Assembly (NCBI GenBank): GCA_964034945.1
Contig: OZ035962.1
Coordinates: 107,270,034 to 107,334,033, forward strand
Reading direction: 5' to 3'
DNA length: 64,000 nucleotides
DNA from: Chrysopilus asiliformis
Lineage: Eukaryota; Arthropoda; Insecta; Diptera; Rhagionidae
Positions 38,221 to 50,719 of the stretch are shown here, in pieces (the stretch's first letter is position 1; each line of letters begins with the position of its first letter). The position numbers and the translations under genes are program-made. Below the pieces are notes generated by a model. That model made no database searches. It had not been told where the DNA came from and was given only the letters and a program-made list of their open reading frames with translations.

Positions 38221-40940
38221 ATTATTTTTTTTAATCAAAAGCTACATTTTTTAGGTCTGCACAAAAATCTAAAAAGTCTCGATCTTCATTTCCGTCTATT
38301 ATTTATTTGCTTTTAAAAACTTGAAGTGAATTAGTGTGACCAACTGCACTACATAAAATAAATTCCCATAGCTATTAATGACTAGAGAACCTATATAATA
38401 TATACTTGCAGATTAACAGAAAAAACGTCACGATTGATAAAAGCTAAAACAAAACAAATGTTCATTAATAGAGAACCTATACTCAAAATATATACTCAAA
38501 TACAGACCTGAGAAGTTCATCGATTAACTTAAAGATGATCGTGAAACTTTCCTAAATCCTTACAAATCATTCACAAACTATTGGCAGTGAAAATCGATTG
38601 CGCTAGGTCATATCTTCGGAAAAATTCGTCTAATTTTTAAGATCTAAGAAAAATTTTCACAATTTTTCTTCATTGTCTGCCAATTTCTAAGTCACCGATT
38701 GGCTGTCCAAAAAATACGTGAGTGTAGTTTTTACCTTTTCAAATTTCCCGCTCACTTCGTCCTCATATCATCATATTTTACGGATAGCCGCTTACAAAAA
38801 AAAACTTCTCTAAAAACTTCTGTGGCAATGTTTTTAATTCTCGCATTAATTGAACTCAAAACAACGTACCACAGCGTATAGCTACAGTGTTTCTTGGAAG
38901 TAGGATTTCTTTTTTTAGCAAAGTTTTCGGAATCGACATCCAACTTGTAACTAAAACCACTACATTTCTCCCCGAAACATTTGTTAAACTAGTCGTCAGT
39001 GCGACTTTTTGAAACCACAAATTCGCAATTCTAAAGTTTTTGAACTTTTAAATGCTAAATGAAACCAAAACCACTTGAAAAGTTCTGTCTTCGTTGATCG
39101 AAATTTCATTCCCACCACAATCTTTTTGCAAGGAGGCTAAAAAAGGACATCTTCATCATATCAGGCTGAAATCAACAGAGGAAGCAGAAAACGAACGCCT
39201 AGGCTTTTATAATTATGGATTCTTTGACCTTAGCCTCGATAAACTCGACGACGTGAATTTGTTTTCGTCTGCAAAATTCTGCGACATTTAGGCATTTCGA
39301 AAGGATACGAAATGGCCAATCAGTCCCGACGTGTAGCAATTCGCCGATATTCCGCCATTCGCATCGTAATTCTGCCATTTCAGGGACCATTTCGGCCGTT
39401 TGAGTTTCAGTTCAGGTTCAGTTATTTATTTGCCGATTCTTTTATTGTTTATTTGTTCGACATTGAGTTTTATTCGAAGTGGAGACCAACGAACCCACAG
39501 CTGGAGAGGTTGATGTCGAAACTATTTATCCAAATGTCGTCGCTTTGGTCCTTCTCTGATGGTGGCGACATCGGTGACTTTTTGCCTTATCGTTTCGTAA
39601 TTAAATTTCAGTCAGGGAGTGGAATTGCGATAATTAATGCATTTTCATTTCGATGGAGATAAGCAAATATTATGACGGTTTGCATTTTGCCAACTAAACA
39701 AAACTAACTCGGATAGACTTTTATTTCGAAATTAATTAAAAGTTTCCCAGCGAGATGAAGAACTTACCACGTGCAGGAGCGTTAAAATATTTCAGCAAAA
39801 TAATGGATTAAAAATAGGGACGAATGAAAAAATGCACGTTTCCCATTTCAAAAAAAAAAAACTAAGAACCACTATTTTGAATGAATGTTTCCATCATGAA
39901 AATGAAATGGCCATTAAAAAATTATACGTGCACTTCACGTGCATGTCGAGAACAATGTATCTGTCGGTCGAATAATATCTGTCCCATTTCTAGAAAACAA
40001 AAGTTTCACTTAGAGAAATTTTTTATCAATGCTTCTGACATTGAGTTTTTTCTAAATCTTCTTTTGAAAAATGCTTTATGTGGGATTAAAAATTAATTGC
40101 TAAAAAATGTATAAACAATAAAGTGAAGATTTTACAAAATACGTAAAAATCACTTTAAAATGGAACGATTTTTCTATAATATGGTCCAATGCAGGTTTCA
40201 CACTAAATTTTTGCACGCCAAGTAAAATTAATGTCGAATCCTGCAAGTAAAAGTGAAATGTAAAAACTTCTTTCTAATGGAAATTTTCCAGTTTTAAAAT
40301 GAATACAAAAAAACACCAATTTTTTACCTGAAAACTGCAAAAACTATTTAAGACGGTGAAAAATAAAGAAAAATTCGTAAACAAATCTAAGCGATTAAAG
40401 CTTACGGCACGATTTAGGAAACACGCGCAATTATTATCGTCGTACCTGGCAATTAAAATGCACGTGTTTAGATTATAAAGTGTTGAAATTTTGAAATATT
40501 TCAGGTAAATTAATAAATCTGTATAAAATAAAAGTCTGTTCGTATAAAAATGGAGATTTTTAGGTGTTTTTCATATTTTGGGTCTACCCGTGAAAATCTA
40601 AACTCTGGTTTTTTTGTTGCGAAACTAAACTCATTTTTTGCAAAAAATAGAAGGAAAAATGTGGTCAGAGGAGTTCGAAAATGCTAAAATTTGCTAATTA
40701 AAAACTGCTAGTTTCGAAGCTGACATTGGTTTTGCTGGGTCAGCTCTAGTTTCTGAAATATGGAGTTTTTCTTCCCTGTTACCCGCGTCTACAGTGTTAC
40801 ATGGAGTGAATAGCAACATTTGTAGGGTTTTTTTTGCAGCTATTCTCATGTATGGTAGATAGATTAATAGCAATGAAGACTCTATCTACCGTACATTCGA
40901 TAGAGTGAATAACCTCAATTTTACTCTGTTCATACTAAGC
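38221..40940. other. Gene-free AT-rich stretch
   Basis: No exon or delimited element was seen. Open frames are short and without motifs. Confidence 0.35.
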
Positions 40941-40941
40941 G

Positions 40942-41553
40942 CGGTATTACACACGGCAACTTTCAGGCTTACTTAAGCTCGATCCAGACTACACGATGTA
41001 CGGGGTACGAGGTTGGCACGTACCCCGAACATCGAGTGTTTGGATGGGAAATTTGCACATGGTTTCACCTAGTGAGCAAAATCAGAAGCTGTTTGATTAT
41101 CCTCGTTGGTGGTAACCGCGTACACGAATGAGCAAAACCCTGTGCAGTGTGGATGCAGTTCCATGTACGAGGAAACCAAAAACCTCGTATCTCGTACCCC
41201 GTACATCGTGTAGTCTGGATCGAGCTTTAAGCCGATTTTCGGGAGAAACGACTGCGGAGGGAAAAGTTGTTACTCGAAAGCATGGCTTATCGACAATCTG
41301 CATACATGCAAAGCGTGTTAACCGGTTTGGGAAAAGTAGTAGGCAGAAATCATTTTCATTCTGACCGTCAGCAGGTAAAGATCTTGGGAAGTATATGAGG
41401 AGCAGCAATTTCAATGATTTGAGTTCACACACACACACATGTAAACTTGTGTAGTATATGCAAACAGGATTGGCTTATTTAAGCCACAAATGTAAGCACA
41501 TTGGCTTATTAAGCCCAAAAGTTGCCGGCTTACTTAAGCCAAGTGTAATACCG
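40942..41553. mobile_element. Element with CGGTATTACAC ends, interrupted
   Basis: CGGTATTACAC at the left and its complement GTGTAATACCG at the right mark the ends. GGCTTACTTAAGC-type words and the CGGCAACTTT motif lie just inside both. The TTA-MITE 40976-41226 is inserted in it. Flanking octamers are similar but not identical, so the target duplication is uncertain. Confidence 0.55.
40976..41226. mobile_element. Harbinger-type MITE, 251 bp
   Basis: About 36-bp inverted ends begin AGCTCGATCCAGACTACACG, flanked by TTA at 40973-40975 and 41227-41229. It is inserted in the 40942-41553 element. Open frames on both strands inside it are shadows. Confidence 0.85.
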
Positions 41554-42045
41554 GACTAACGACTAAGGTCTGTCCATAAAATATGTCAGGGGCACTGTTG
41601 CCAACTCAAAAATATGAATCCGGTCAAATTTGACCGTTTGACAGGATTTTTTTTTGTTGAATCCTGTCAGAAAAAACGGTCAAAAGTTTTAGCGTGTTAG
41701 ATCCGGTCAAAAAAATCGGTCAAACCCTCGCAAACCACATTTCTGATAACAATAACATAGAAATTAAAAACTAAAATATAAGGAGAAATATAATTTTATT
41801 TAGCTACAATCGTCTTAACAAAAAATAACAAAAACAAATTAACAAATTCTTTTTAAAAAATAACATTAAAACAAATTCTTTTAAATAATAATAAATAAAA
41901 ACATAACAAAAGCTATAATTGCCAATCTGGCAATTATTGAAAACCCGCATGGTGATTTAATTGAACGGCGTATCAAAATTTCATTTGAATTCAAATTTTC
42001 CAATTAGATTTTTTTGAAACTTGTTCCAATCGGATTTTGATGTAT

Positions 42046-42475
42046 GGGAGTTTTATGTAGAATCATATCCTAAATAACTTTTGTTCTTGCACTTTTTTGA
42101 TAAGATGCACCGTTTTTGAGATATTCACAAAAACCGTTTTCGTTCGTATGGGGGGTACCCCCCCTAATGGTCCATTTTTGCCCATTAACGAACTTAGCCT
42201 TGCATTTTACGAAAAACGGATCTGCACAAAATTTCAAGTCTCTAGCTCAATCCGTGCGCCCGCAATCCGCGCCACAGACAGACAGACGGACAGACGGACA
42301 GACAGACAGACAGACGGACAGACAGACGGACGGACATGCAGAAATTAATTATTTTTATCATTCTAAACACACTGGTGTAATTCATTTTTGTGTGTGATGA
42401 CGGGATCTTGGCGTTACAAACGGTAAGGCAAAGTTAATATACCCTTTGGTTTCACCATACGGGTATAAAAAACAA
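42046..42475 (+). repeat. Dispersed repeat R3, copy 1
   Basis: Shared with 50720-51050: CAGACAGACGGACATGCAGAA, ATTTTTGTGTG and the terminal GTATAAAAAACAAA occur in the same order. It is unclassified and lies within the hAT-like element. Confidence 0.6.
42276..42336. repeat. CAGA/CGGA microsatellite
   Basis: A run of CAGACAGACGGA units. It leaves more than one frame open, giving false open frames rich in Asp, Arg, Gln and Thr. Confidence 0.9.
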
Positions 42476-42510
42476 AGATCTCCAGAAATATATTATAACT
42501 TACATATATG

Positions 42511-42635
42511 TACCCGAATTATAAGAGTAATTTCATCTTGACAAGAGTCATTTTACTTGTTGTTTGTGCTTTTCAACAACGAACAACACGTAGAATGACT
42601 TTTGTCGAGATGAAATTACTCTTATAATTCGGGTA
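42511..42635. repeat. Foldback MITE, 45-bp arms, TA-flanked
   Basis: Arms begin TACCCGAATTATAAGAGTAA and are inverted with few mismatches. TA lies at each outer edge, consistent with a TA target. Confidence 0.82.
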
Positions 42636-42718
42636 TTAACTGTTAAAATTTATTAATCATCCTTACTAACGGAAATATTATGATTCACAATTGCATTAAC
42701 CCGAAAAGTTCCAATTTC

Positions 42719-42996
42719 CACTTATAAATCTGTGGTAATTTGCCAAAACTTGATAACTAGATTTTTCAAATTTTGAACGGAGCAATTTCAAAATTTAAAA
42801 AAAATATGACATAACAAAACTTTCCTTTGGCTGGTTTTTTTAAAGTTTAAATTAACGTTTAAAATAAATGTTTAATTAACGAACAAACTAAAAATTTGAT
42901 CATGTCATATTTTTTTTAAATTTTGAAATTGCTTCGTTCAAAATTTGAAAAATGTAGTTATCAAGTTTTGGCAAATTACCACAGAAATTATAAAGG
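42719..42996. repeat. Large foldback, arms over 90 bp
   Basis: The left arm beginning near TGTGGTAATTTGCCAAAACT (42731) and the right arm ending ACCACAG (42983) are inverted copies over about 90 bp around an AT-rich core; weaker pairing extends outward. Confidence 0.82.
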
Positions 42997-43316
42997 GTGC
43001 GTTCAATTCGTGAACATTTTTTTTACGAAAATTGATATTGTTGATAATATATTATTTGTTTCCCAATTAAAAAACTGTTAAAAAAGGTCGAAAATACATT
43101 CAGTTCCGGTTAAAAATCCGGTCGACCGGATTTTCATTTTTTCTCCTGTCAAAGTGGACAAAGTCCGGTCAAATTTGACCGGAAAACGGTCAAAATGGCA
43201 ACACTGGTCAGGGGTGGTCTGCTGTAGTACTAAACGGGGGTACTAAAAAACGAAAAATCGGGAAGAGGGGAAAGAAAGGGCGAAAATTGGCGTAACGTAT
43301 TTTATGGACATCCCCT

Positions 43317-44946
43317 AACAATTGTCAAAAAATAGTAACAAACTGCCATTTTACATCATCTAATTTACATTTTTAGGCGTAACAAATAGAAAAAACAAAA
43401 AAACGGTTCCATTTAACGGGCCCTTTCCAAACCACTCCGTTATGTTTTATGAGTCAAATCAGAGGCCATGATTCACGAAAAGTTTTTCTGCGATTCAATT
43501 TTCATTTCATTGTGTACGCGTTTTCTTTTGAAAAACAGAAAATCACAAATCCACACATAAACGATTTGTTTATAAATAAATCTTGTTTTGTTCCACTTTT
43601 TAGCAAAAAGGGGAAAATGCGTGAGAGGCAAAAGTTAATTATGTTGTCCGGTTTGGCTGACAAAAGAGAAGAAAAGCTTTTCCAAAGTGAAATTCCCCTT
43701 CATAGTCAGAATCGGAGCTGAAAAGTAAATACTCGCAGAGAATCATTCCGCAAAAACCTTTCAACATATTCAGTCATTGAAAATCACTCTCACTGCTAGT
43801 GACGTTTGTCTTTTCTTGACTCGAACGATTTATTGATCAGCTGACTACCAAAAACAAAGCGAAACCAACATACAAAACCAGTGGGACAGACAGAGATGCA
43901 AACAATAATAAAAACAACTGGAAGTTATTGAGAATTTAGCACAGCAAAGCTCCCCACCAATCCCCCGTAAACTTTGCACGAAATTTTCACAGATTTTTTG
44001 ATTTTTCACTACTTTACTGATCCCCCTTCACATCGCCCCTCCTTAATTACTTAAGCTAACGGGACAAAAACAATAATGTCACTTTGACAGTTGAATGAGA
44101 GGATGGCGAATAAAAAACGTTAGCACAACGGAAAAGGGTAATTTTAGGCAAGTTTTCTCGTCTCCTTCGAACTTATGAGATCTTTCGGGGTTTTTTTGGG
44201 AAATGTCCTTTGTTCCGCTCCCGCGCAGCCTCCTTTGGCGTCTTGCCTTACATCATTTCAACTAAAATCCTGGAAAAAAACAGAACTGGGAAAAATCTGT
44301 GACGCAGTAGGTTCAAATAAACAAAATTGCCACGATATTCGGGATGCAGGGAGTTTCCCTTAGCGGGACTATTAAACATGCTGTTGGGGGCGGAGTGCAA
44401 GAAAAACTACGTGAATGACATCAACAAGGACGAAATAGACAAAATATGGAAGATATTGTGATTTCCAGGGGATTTATTGCGGGTGTAGGAGAGGAGAAGG
44501 AAAATTATTCTGGAGGCTCGCCTAGACTGTTTTGTATCGATTCCCAAAGTTCCAGAGCTGGGAAAACGAATGGCAGATGGAGAAAAGGTCTCTGCAAAAA
44601 CGATAAATCACTGCCAATGAATTTGAGTCCTGCGACGGTAGTTTGGGTGGACTCATGCTGGGAAAATCCCTCCCTTCGCGTGCGTTGGCCTCATTTACCT
44701 GAGCCAGAAACAAAGCTGAAAATGAGTCAAAGCGGACGGCAGAATTTTCATGATTCCTGGCGCTCGATGTCCCACATGGAAAAGGGGAGGGGATAAACTT
44801 GTGTTCCGTCCTGTTGCTGGCGCCTGTCCACCTCCTTCTGCCTGGCCTTCCCTCGTCGCTCCCAGAAACTATGGATTACAGCTGAGCTAGCGACAAAAGG
44901 AGGTCGTTTGGGGGACAAGCAACGAAACTGATTTAGCGATTGAAAA
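43317..44946. other. Unique GC-richer DNA left of the hAT element
   Basis: No exon could be supported, although 44380-44940 is less AT-rich and repeat-poor. Sequence of similar character resumes after the hAT insertion at 46757-47720, so one region was split. It may be regulatory or carry noncoding exons. Confidence 0.35.
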
Positions 44947-45092
44947 CAGGGTTGCCAGGTCTCCAGGCAGTTAAGTCGCCCAAATTTTAAAGAATTGTCG
45001 CCCAAAATCGCTTCCGCTCAACCCAAGTCGCCCAATTCGCGATAATAATTACATTACCCTAAAAACATAAAATAACAGCAAAACCTTTAACC

Positions 45093-45561
45093 CCGTGGTT
45101 CCCAAACTTTTTCAGTTGACGCCCCTCTTGAACACTTATCAAACAGCTGACGCCCCCCCTTTTTTGAAAACCTGTCAAACCTCCGTGGTTCTATTCTAAT
45201 ATTTTGAGTTAAAAATCCACACACACTTTTACTGTCCATTTCAATTATTTATTTCCCTAGTTTCTACAAAAAAAAACTGGAAAAATAGAAAATTAATGGG
45301 ATGAGTGACACTGTTTTTCTTTCACTAAAATCTGAATATTAGGTCTGATGTTTGACAGAGCACACCGGAGATCGCTTTCCAGATTAAGTCTGCAACGCTG
45401 CTTTGTTTTTATTAGACAAGACGAGAACAATATCTTGAAATGTTAATTTCAAATTTCTTCACGACTACCGTCCGTAGATCTACGCCCCCAAGAGGGGCGC
45501 GGCTGAAATTGCTTCACGCCCCCCTGGCCGTGGCCCCACGCCCCCAGTTTGGGAACCACGG
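45093..45561. mobile_element. hAT MITE with CCGTGGTTCCCAAACT ends, nested
   Basis: A 469-bp element with inverted ends CCGTGGTTCCCAAACT. It is flanked by CTTTAACC (45085-45092) and CTTTAATC (45562-45569), an 8-bp duplication with one change. The GTGGTTCCCAAAC end type is characteristic of several hAT families. It sits inside the element 44947-46756 and so is younger. Confidence 0.9.
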
Positions 45562-45706
45562 CTTTAATCCATGTGTAGTGCATTTTTTAAATATCAGAAG
45601 TAAAATAGCAAATTAAAACTTAAAGGCGAGAAAATCGAGAACTTGATTTGAATCAACGACCCCAAAATTGCCAAAAATATGTCAATACATACATTTATAT
45701 CAGTAT

Positions 45707-45906
45707 TAAGAGAGAACTCCAATTCGGCAGAAGCAGCAGCAGCAGCAGAAATTTTAGAGATTAGCGCTAAAATGAAATTCTGATTCTGCCGGTGCTTCTT
45801 CTACTGCTGCTTTATTTGAGCGCAACACATTAGACGCGATGTTTTAAAGTTCTGCATCTGCCGCTGCTTCTACTTCTGCCGAAGTGGAGTTCTCCCTTTA
45901 CTCTTA
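45707..45906. repeat. Inverted-repeat MITE with GCAGAAGCAGC arms
   Basis: Ends AGAGAACTCCAATTCGGCAG and complement (GAGAACTCCACTTCGGCAGA) enclose CAGCAG-rich arms. It is nested in the larger hAT element. Boundaries are approximate. Confidence 0.6.
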
Positions 45907-46756
45907 ATTAAGGTTCTTGGTTCTGTCGTAACGCCGTAACGCACAGATAGTGTACTAATAAAATAAATTAAACAAAAAAAATGTGTGTAATATATTAATT
46001 TTATATTGCAGAGCTTATTTACAGATATAATGTTATAAGGATTTTACATATGAAATGAACATAAAAACGTTTTTCTAAAATGTTTGCACTAGTTTTCGTT
46101 ACCTCAAAATGTCGATTATCTTAAGTCGTATTAAATAAAAATACTAGAAATGGTTTGTTGTGCAAATATTCGAGTCTACGTTGTCTTAAAAATAATTTAT
46201 AGTTTGTTAGAGTCGAAACTAAAAAGGCTACGTAGACTCGACTTTATAAATGTTTCTTGGTAACGCCCATTATGTTTTTATATTTTGTTATGGGCACAAA
46301 TTTAAAGGCATGTTATGGTTCTTTCTTCACTCAAGGAAAGCGATAACATTCTTATTGGTGTTATTAGAAAGCAGAATATTCAATACTTATTTTGAAAATG
46401 ACAGTGGGTGCATCCATTTCGCTGTTTTGCTTAGTTACCGATCGCTAAAAGTAAATTGACCGTATTGCCACAAGCAAAAAAATAATTTTAGCCAGACAAG
46501 CATATGCTAAATGGAAGGATGAGTGCGGCCATTTAGATATCGAGTGTGCGTTCCGAACTTGGTAAATAGTGGGAAAAATTCGGCAAATGACGTACAATTT
46601 CGAACGGAAAGATATTTTTCAAAGATAGCCCAATGTCGCCCAAACGATTTTTTGCAATCGCCCAATTTGCGATTTGCGATTTTTTCAAAAAGATTGTCGC
46701 AAAATCACGAAAAAGATAGCCCAATTCGCGATAAATCGCCCAAACTGGCAACCCTG

Positions 46757-49379
46757 ATTGAAAATATGGGAAAAACTGTGAAAAAGCCTCTTACCTCCAT
46801 GCGATTAGTAAACGGCTGTTTGCGTGAAGCGGCAGTGGGGGGGCGCCATCGTCAGGATAGAAATTCCTTTATTCCAGCTGGATTTGTCCGTCTTTTGGGG
46901 GGAGAACTGCAGGTATTTAAAAAGATTGAGGGTTCAAGGGATTCTCGTGCCAAGGATCAAAATATGATGGAGGAGGGGGGACAACGGAACAAATAACGGG
47001 ACACGCTGGCTTTGTTCAAGATGTCCTGACGGTCCTCCTGTTCCCGCTAAACAATACGACGGAGAACCAGAAAAGTTCCTTCATTCACCGCGCGAAGTCC
47101 CGAAAATGGGGTTCCTGTGACACTTCGACCTTTCGAAATTGTCTTCACTTCCTTCGGACTGGGACTTTGGACGAATTCTTCAAGGAAAACGCCAGTAATC
47201 CGATCAAATGCAATCGAAAGCCAGATATAAACAATAGAAAAAAACAAAATCGTCTATCACTTTTACACTAGCGGGACAACCACGACTGAATATGCGTTTT
47301 CGTTTCCGTCGCACTGCTTGATCCCGCAAATCAATACAAAAAATAAGAAAATTCGCGATTTTCGTCTTTTCGGGCGAATCACCCACTTGTCACCTACTTA
47401 ATTTGCTTAATTAACTCACGGCAATAAGCACAGACGGTTTTTTAGTAAACTGCGAAATCGTTTTTCATTTTAATTTAATTAATTTCCGCAGTGAGAAACT
47501 TATCGAACGGTAATTACGAGACTGCCTCTCTTTCTCCGCGTGTTCCGTCTTGCACGCACTCAACCGAGTTGTTGTTGGACCTGCGTAGTATCAATGACAA
47601 GCGGTTGATTTCTGCGCCAGCCAACAGCAACACCACTAGTGCGAATGCGATGGCTGAAACCTTCAGACTGATTCAGACCATCTGTGGAGGGCATACAGTA
47701 CAAATTTGTGTTTGACTAGTTCGATTCTACTTCCAAAAAGTCCGTCTAATGGGTTTGCCTAAAAGTGCATTCAATGCCGGAGATTTTTTAAAAATTTGCG
47801 CCACGATCAACACTTTTGTAAGCCTTCAATTGCGGGGGATTCAATTGCGGACAATTTTTCATAAATAATCCACAAATAACATTGAAAGATTGAACATGTG
47901 TGTGAAGATTATGTATTAAGTTATGAAATGACAATAAATAAATCTTGAAATACAGTAAAAATACGTTTTTTCAAAATATATTTTAAATGAAAATAAAGTT
48001 AGAAAATTTGAAGGTGGGCTTCTTACCCCAAGTTCCTCTTGTTATTCTCTTCTCTAAATCGGTTTTCACTTCTTCGACGCTACAACCGGTTTCCGGTCGC
48101 AAGCCCTCCACGTTTGCAGCTCAAGCGGTTTTTGTCACTTTCCCATGTTTATGTTTATGAAATGCCATTTTCGGTGTGCAGCAAAAAGTTAAATATACAA
48201 ATTGCTCTTTCGTCAGCTGAGATAAAAATTAATAATAGTAGATTCTAATGAGGGAAGGGGGACTCTGGATCGTTTCAAAACCCAGACAGCTTCCATTGAT
48301 TCAGATTTTTTTTTTAATTTAAAAATGAAAAAATGAAAAACGATCACCAATCAATTTGAATAGAGAAATCGCTGGGGGTTCAACGCCAAAGTGCGATTCA
48401 ATTTGATATCTTCAATCATTGTATACTATTTTTTCCATTAATGTTTTTTCTCTATTTATGAACTAACATTCGACCTTGGACTAATGAAGATTGAAGATTG
48501 ATTAAAGAAATCGAAGTTGATTTATGAACAAAAAGCGCGATGCTACATTAGCTATTAAATGGGTCAACATAATATATAGTAGTATCAATATATGTTGCAG
48601 GCGTTCACTGCTAGGTTAGCAGAGTTATATTCGAACGTAAAACATAAAAATGCTGTAGCCAAGTCATCAATTAAAGAGATTTTTTTCATAAATTTATTCG
48701 TGGGCTATAATTTGTAATGCTAAGAAATTATTCTTTGTGTTTATTTATTAAAATTATTTTTGTGGGGTGGTTATATCGGGTTATTTCAAAACCATCACTT
48801 GAGGTTTAAATCGTCAATTGTGCAGAGAATGGAATTTGTTCCATTATAGCGAAAATTTTTCAAAAAATTTAAACAAAAAAATATCAGTTGTGGTCAACAC
48901 AAAACTTTCTTCTACAAAATCTACGACCCTGTGCAATTTACGTTATAGCCCTGTCGCGTTGTCAACCTAAGACGACCTCCCAATAAATTCTTGGTTCATC
49001 CAAAAATATCAAAAACGTACAAAATTTGAAATAACTTAAAAACGGTAAAAGATATCGTTTTAAGGTGGTAAAAGGCAAAAATGAAGACAAGTTTATTATA
49101 TTTAATTCTTCCCACCCTTTCAGACCTGAATTATTTTTTTAAAAAAATTGGTTGTGATAAAATTTGTGTTGATAAAGTGGGTAAATAAGAGTAAGAAAAT
49201 ATTGAAAAAAAAATCCAAGATCTATTACTGTTTTCGATAGCTTGTAATGTGTACAAATGTTCGCAACCGGTCTCAAATACGAAATAATCTTATGAAATTG
49301 TTATATTTGGGAAAAACTTTAATGTGTACAAATGTAACCACCGGGTCGGAAAGAGTTAACTGGTTTTTCGAAAAACCGT
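46757..49379. other. Gene-free DNA; CpG-richer block at about 47490-47700
   Basis: No exon could be proven. The block 47490-47700 is less AT-rich, CpG-richer and starts after a CCGCAG acceptor-like site. It could be a promoter or first exon on the - strand, but no frame has recognisable features. From 48260 on the sequence is ordinary AT-rich DNA. Confidence 0.3.
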
Positions 49380-50130
49380 TAGTTTGCAAGTAATTCGCAA
49401 AAATATGATTTTTTACATATTAATGAACATATCTAATAACGGTAAAATATAACGGATAATAGTAAAAAACAGAATTATGCAGAATGCCATTCTCATTAAT
49501 TCACTTCATACATTCAGTCAGCAAAAGCCCGTTAATTTTCGAGATAATCGCAAAAAACTGTTTTTTTTTTGGAAATTAACGGTTTATCTCGATAACAGGT
49601 TGAGATATCGAGTTATAGCTAAAGACAAAAGTGTGGGAAATTTTATTTTCTCCAAGTTTTGTCATACTTAAGGCCGCTTAAAACGCGTAGTTTGGGAGTA
49701 AATCGGGAAAAACGAAATTGCGATTTTTGAAAAACCGCCATTTTGGATACTTCCGGTTAACGGATTTCCACCAAAAGTTGATAGGATCGTCCCATTTCAG
49801 GACCCAACATGCCTATAAAATTTCATGGCGCTAGCTCTATTAGTTTTTGAGAAATCTTGTACACAGACTGACAGACAGACTGACAGAACGACATTTTTTT
49901 AATATGACTCCAATCGACTCAGGAGTGATCGGGAAATGTTTTTTAGGCAAAATTAAAGGGGTCCATTGTGGATAACGATCGTAATCGCAACGATCGAGAT
50001 TCACCTGTTGTTGTTGGTATAAAACACTAACAACAACACACAATTTCTGATCGTTACGATTACGATCGTTATCCACAATGGACCCCTAAAAGGTCGAAAT
50101 TTTTCATGAATACAATACTTTATTATACTC
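49380..50130 (+). repeat. Dispersed repeat R2, copy 2, with foldback insertion
   Basis: Matches 35500-36155 in order; the block ACCAAAAGTTGATAGGATCG through TTTTTCATGAATACAATA is the clearest. It is interrupted by the foldback 49958-50086, which copy 1 lacks. Confidence 0.7.
49958..50086. mobile_element. Foldback MITE with GGGGTCCATTGTGGATAACG ends
   Basis: A 129-bp element with about 40-bp inverted arms. It is flanked by TAAA on both sides (49954-49957 and 50087-50090), and the R2 copy at 36106 shows the site without it, so it is a true insertion. The superfamily is not clear. Confidence 0.85.
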
Positions 50131-50719
50131 CGTAGAAGTAAAAATCGGAATTAGCTCACTTTAACTACTCGTCGAGAAGATTCGTCTTCACTCGTTTAGC
50201 GGATCAAACTACGTTCTTTACGTGTGATACGGCCATAAGACTCTGCATTCAAAGCAAAATCGGTCAAAATTTTCAAGGATCCACCAGGATATACAAGAAG
50301 AATTTTTGATAGCACGAACATTTTTCTGTAGACCTGCCTTACATTTTCAATATTTTTGCTTCAATATATTGAAGGGTGTTCAAAATCATAGGGTTCGCTT
50401 CAATGTAGTCCTTACACGATCAATATATTGAACATAACGAAAATATTGTTATTAGACGTCGATTGCCTAGTAGAAAAAACCGAATAAACATAACTCCAAT
50501 GATTTAGAAGCCACCAGAGAAGGGGGTTATCCGCAAAGGGCGTTGTATAGATTTGAGGGTGTTGCAAACTTCAGGTTACTGTAAAATCTAGAACATTTTC
50601 GAACCACTCAAATGTCTTTGAAAATCTATAATTTTGAAAATCGAATAAAAATATGTTCCTTATATTTCAAATTTTTTTTCTTGGTGAAGGCAAGAATTAT
50701 GTAAAAACATAATCGAAAC
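50131..50719. other. Gene-free stretch with small MITE-like sequence
   Basis: TTACACGATCAATATATTGAAC and related words at 50330-50455 resemble 32535-32635. Nothing else was recognised. Confidence 0.35.

Larger units (their letters stand above)
41593..43206. mobile_element. hAT-like non-autonomous element with GGTCAAA repeats, 1.6 kb
   Basis: The ends CACTGTTGCCA and (reverse complement) CAGTGTTGCCA are flanked by a perfect 8-bp duplication GTCAGGGG (41585-41592 and 43207-43214). CCGGTCAAATTTGACCG-type palindromes crowd both ends. Inside are a diverged dispersed repeat with a CAGACAGACGG tract and two foldbacks. There is no transposase frame. Confidence 0.88.
41575..43316. mobile_element. MITE of the GTCCATAAAATACGT family, copy 2 (interrupted)
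   Basis: The left end AGGTCTGTCCATAAAATATG and the right end (reverse complement GGGATGTCCATAAAATACG) with a GGTCTGCTGTAGTACTAAAC block match copy 1 at 21358. It is split by the hAT-like element 41593-43206; the MITE itself is about 120 bp. Confidence 0.75.
44947..46756. mobile_element. hAT-like non-autonomous element with TCGCCCAA repeats, 1.8 kb
   Basis: The ends CAGGGTTGCCAG are a perfect 12-bp inverted repeat, flanked by the 8-bp duplication ATTGAAAA (44939-44946 and 46757-46764). TCGCCCAA words recur in both subterminal zones, probable transposase-binding sites. It contains another hAT MITE (45093-45561) and a Cag-rich foldback. No transposase. Confidence 0.93.

Noticed and set aside
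42097..42397. Frames rich in Asp, Arg, Gln and Thr
   Set aside because: Created by the CAGACAGACGGA microsatellite.
44446..44796. 116-codon + strand open frame
   Set aside because: No domain and an opposing frame overlaps it; composition reflects the GC-richer local DNA.
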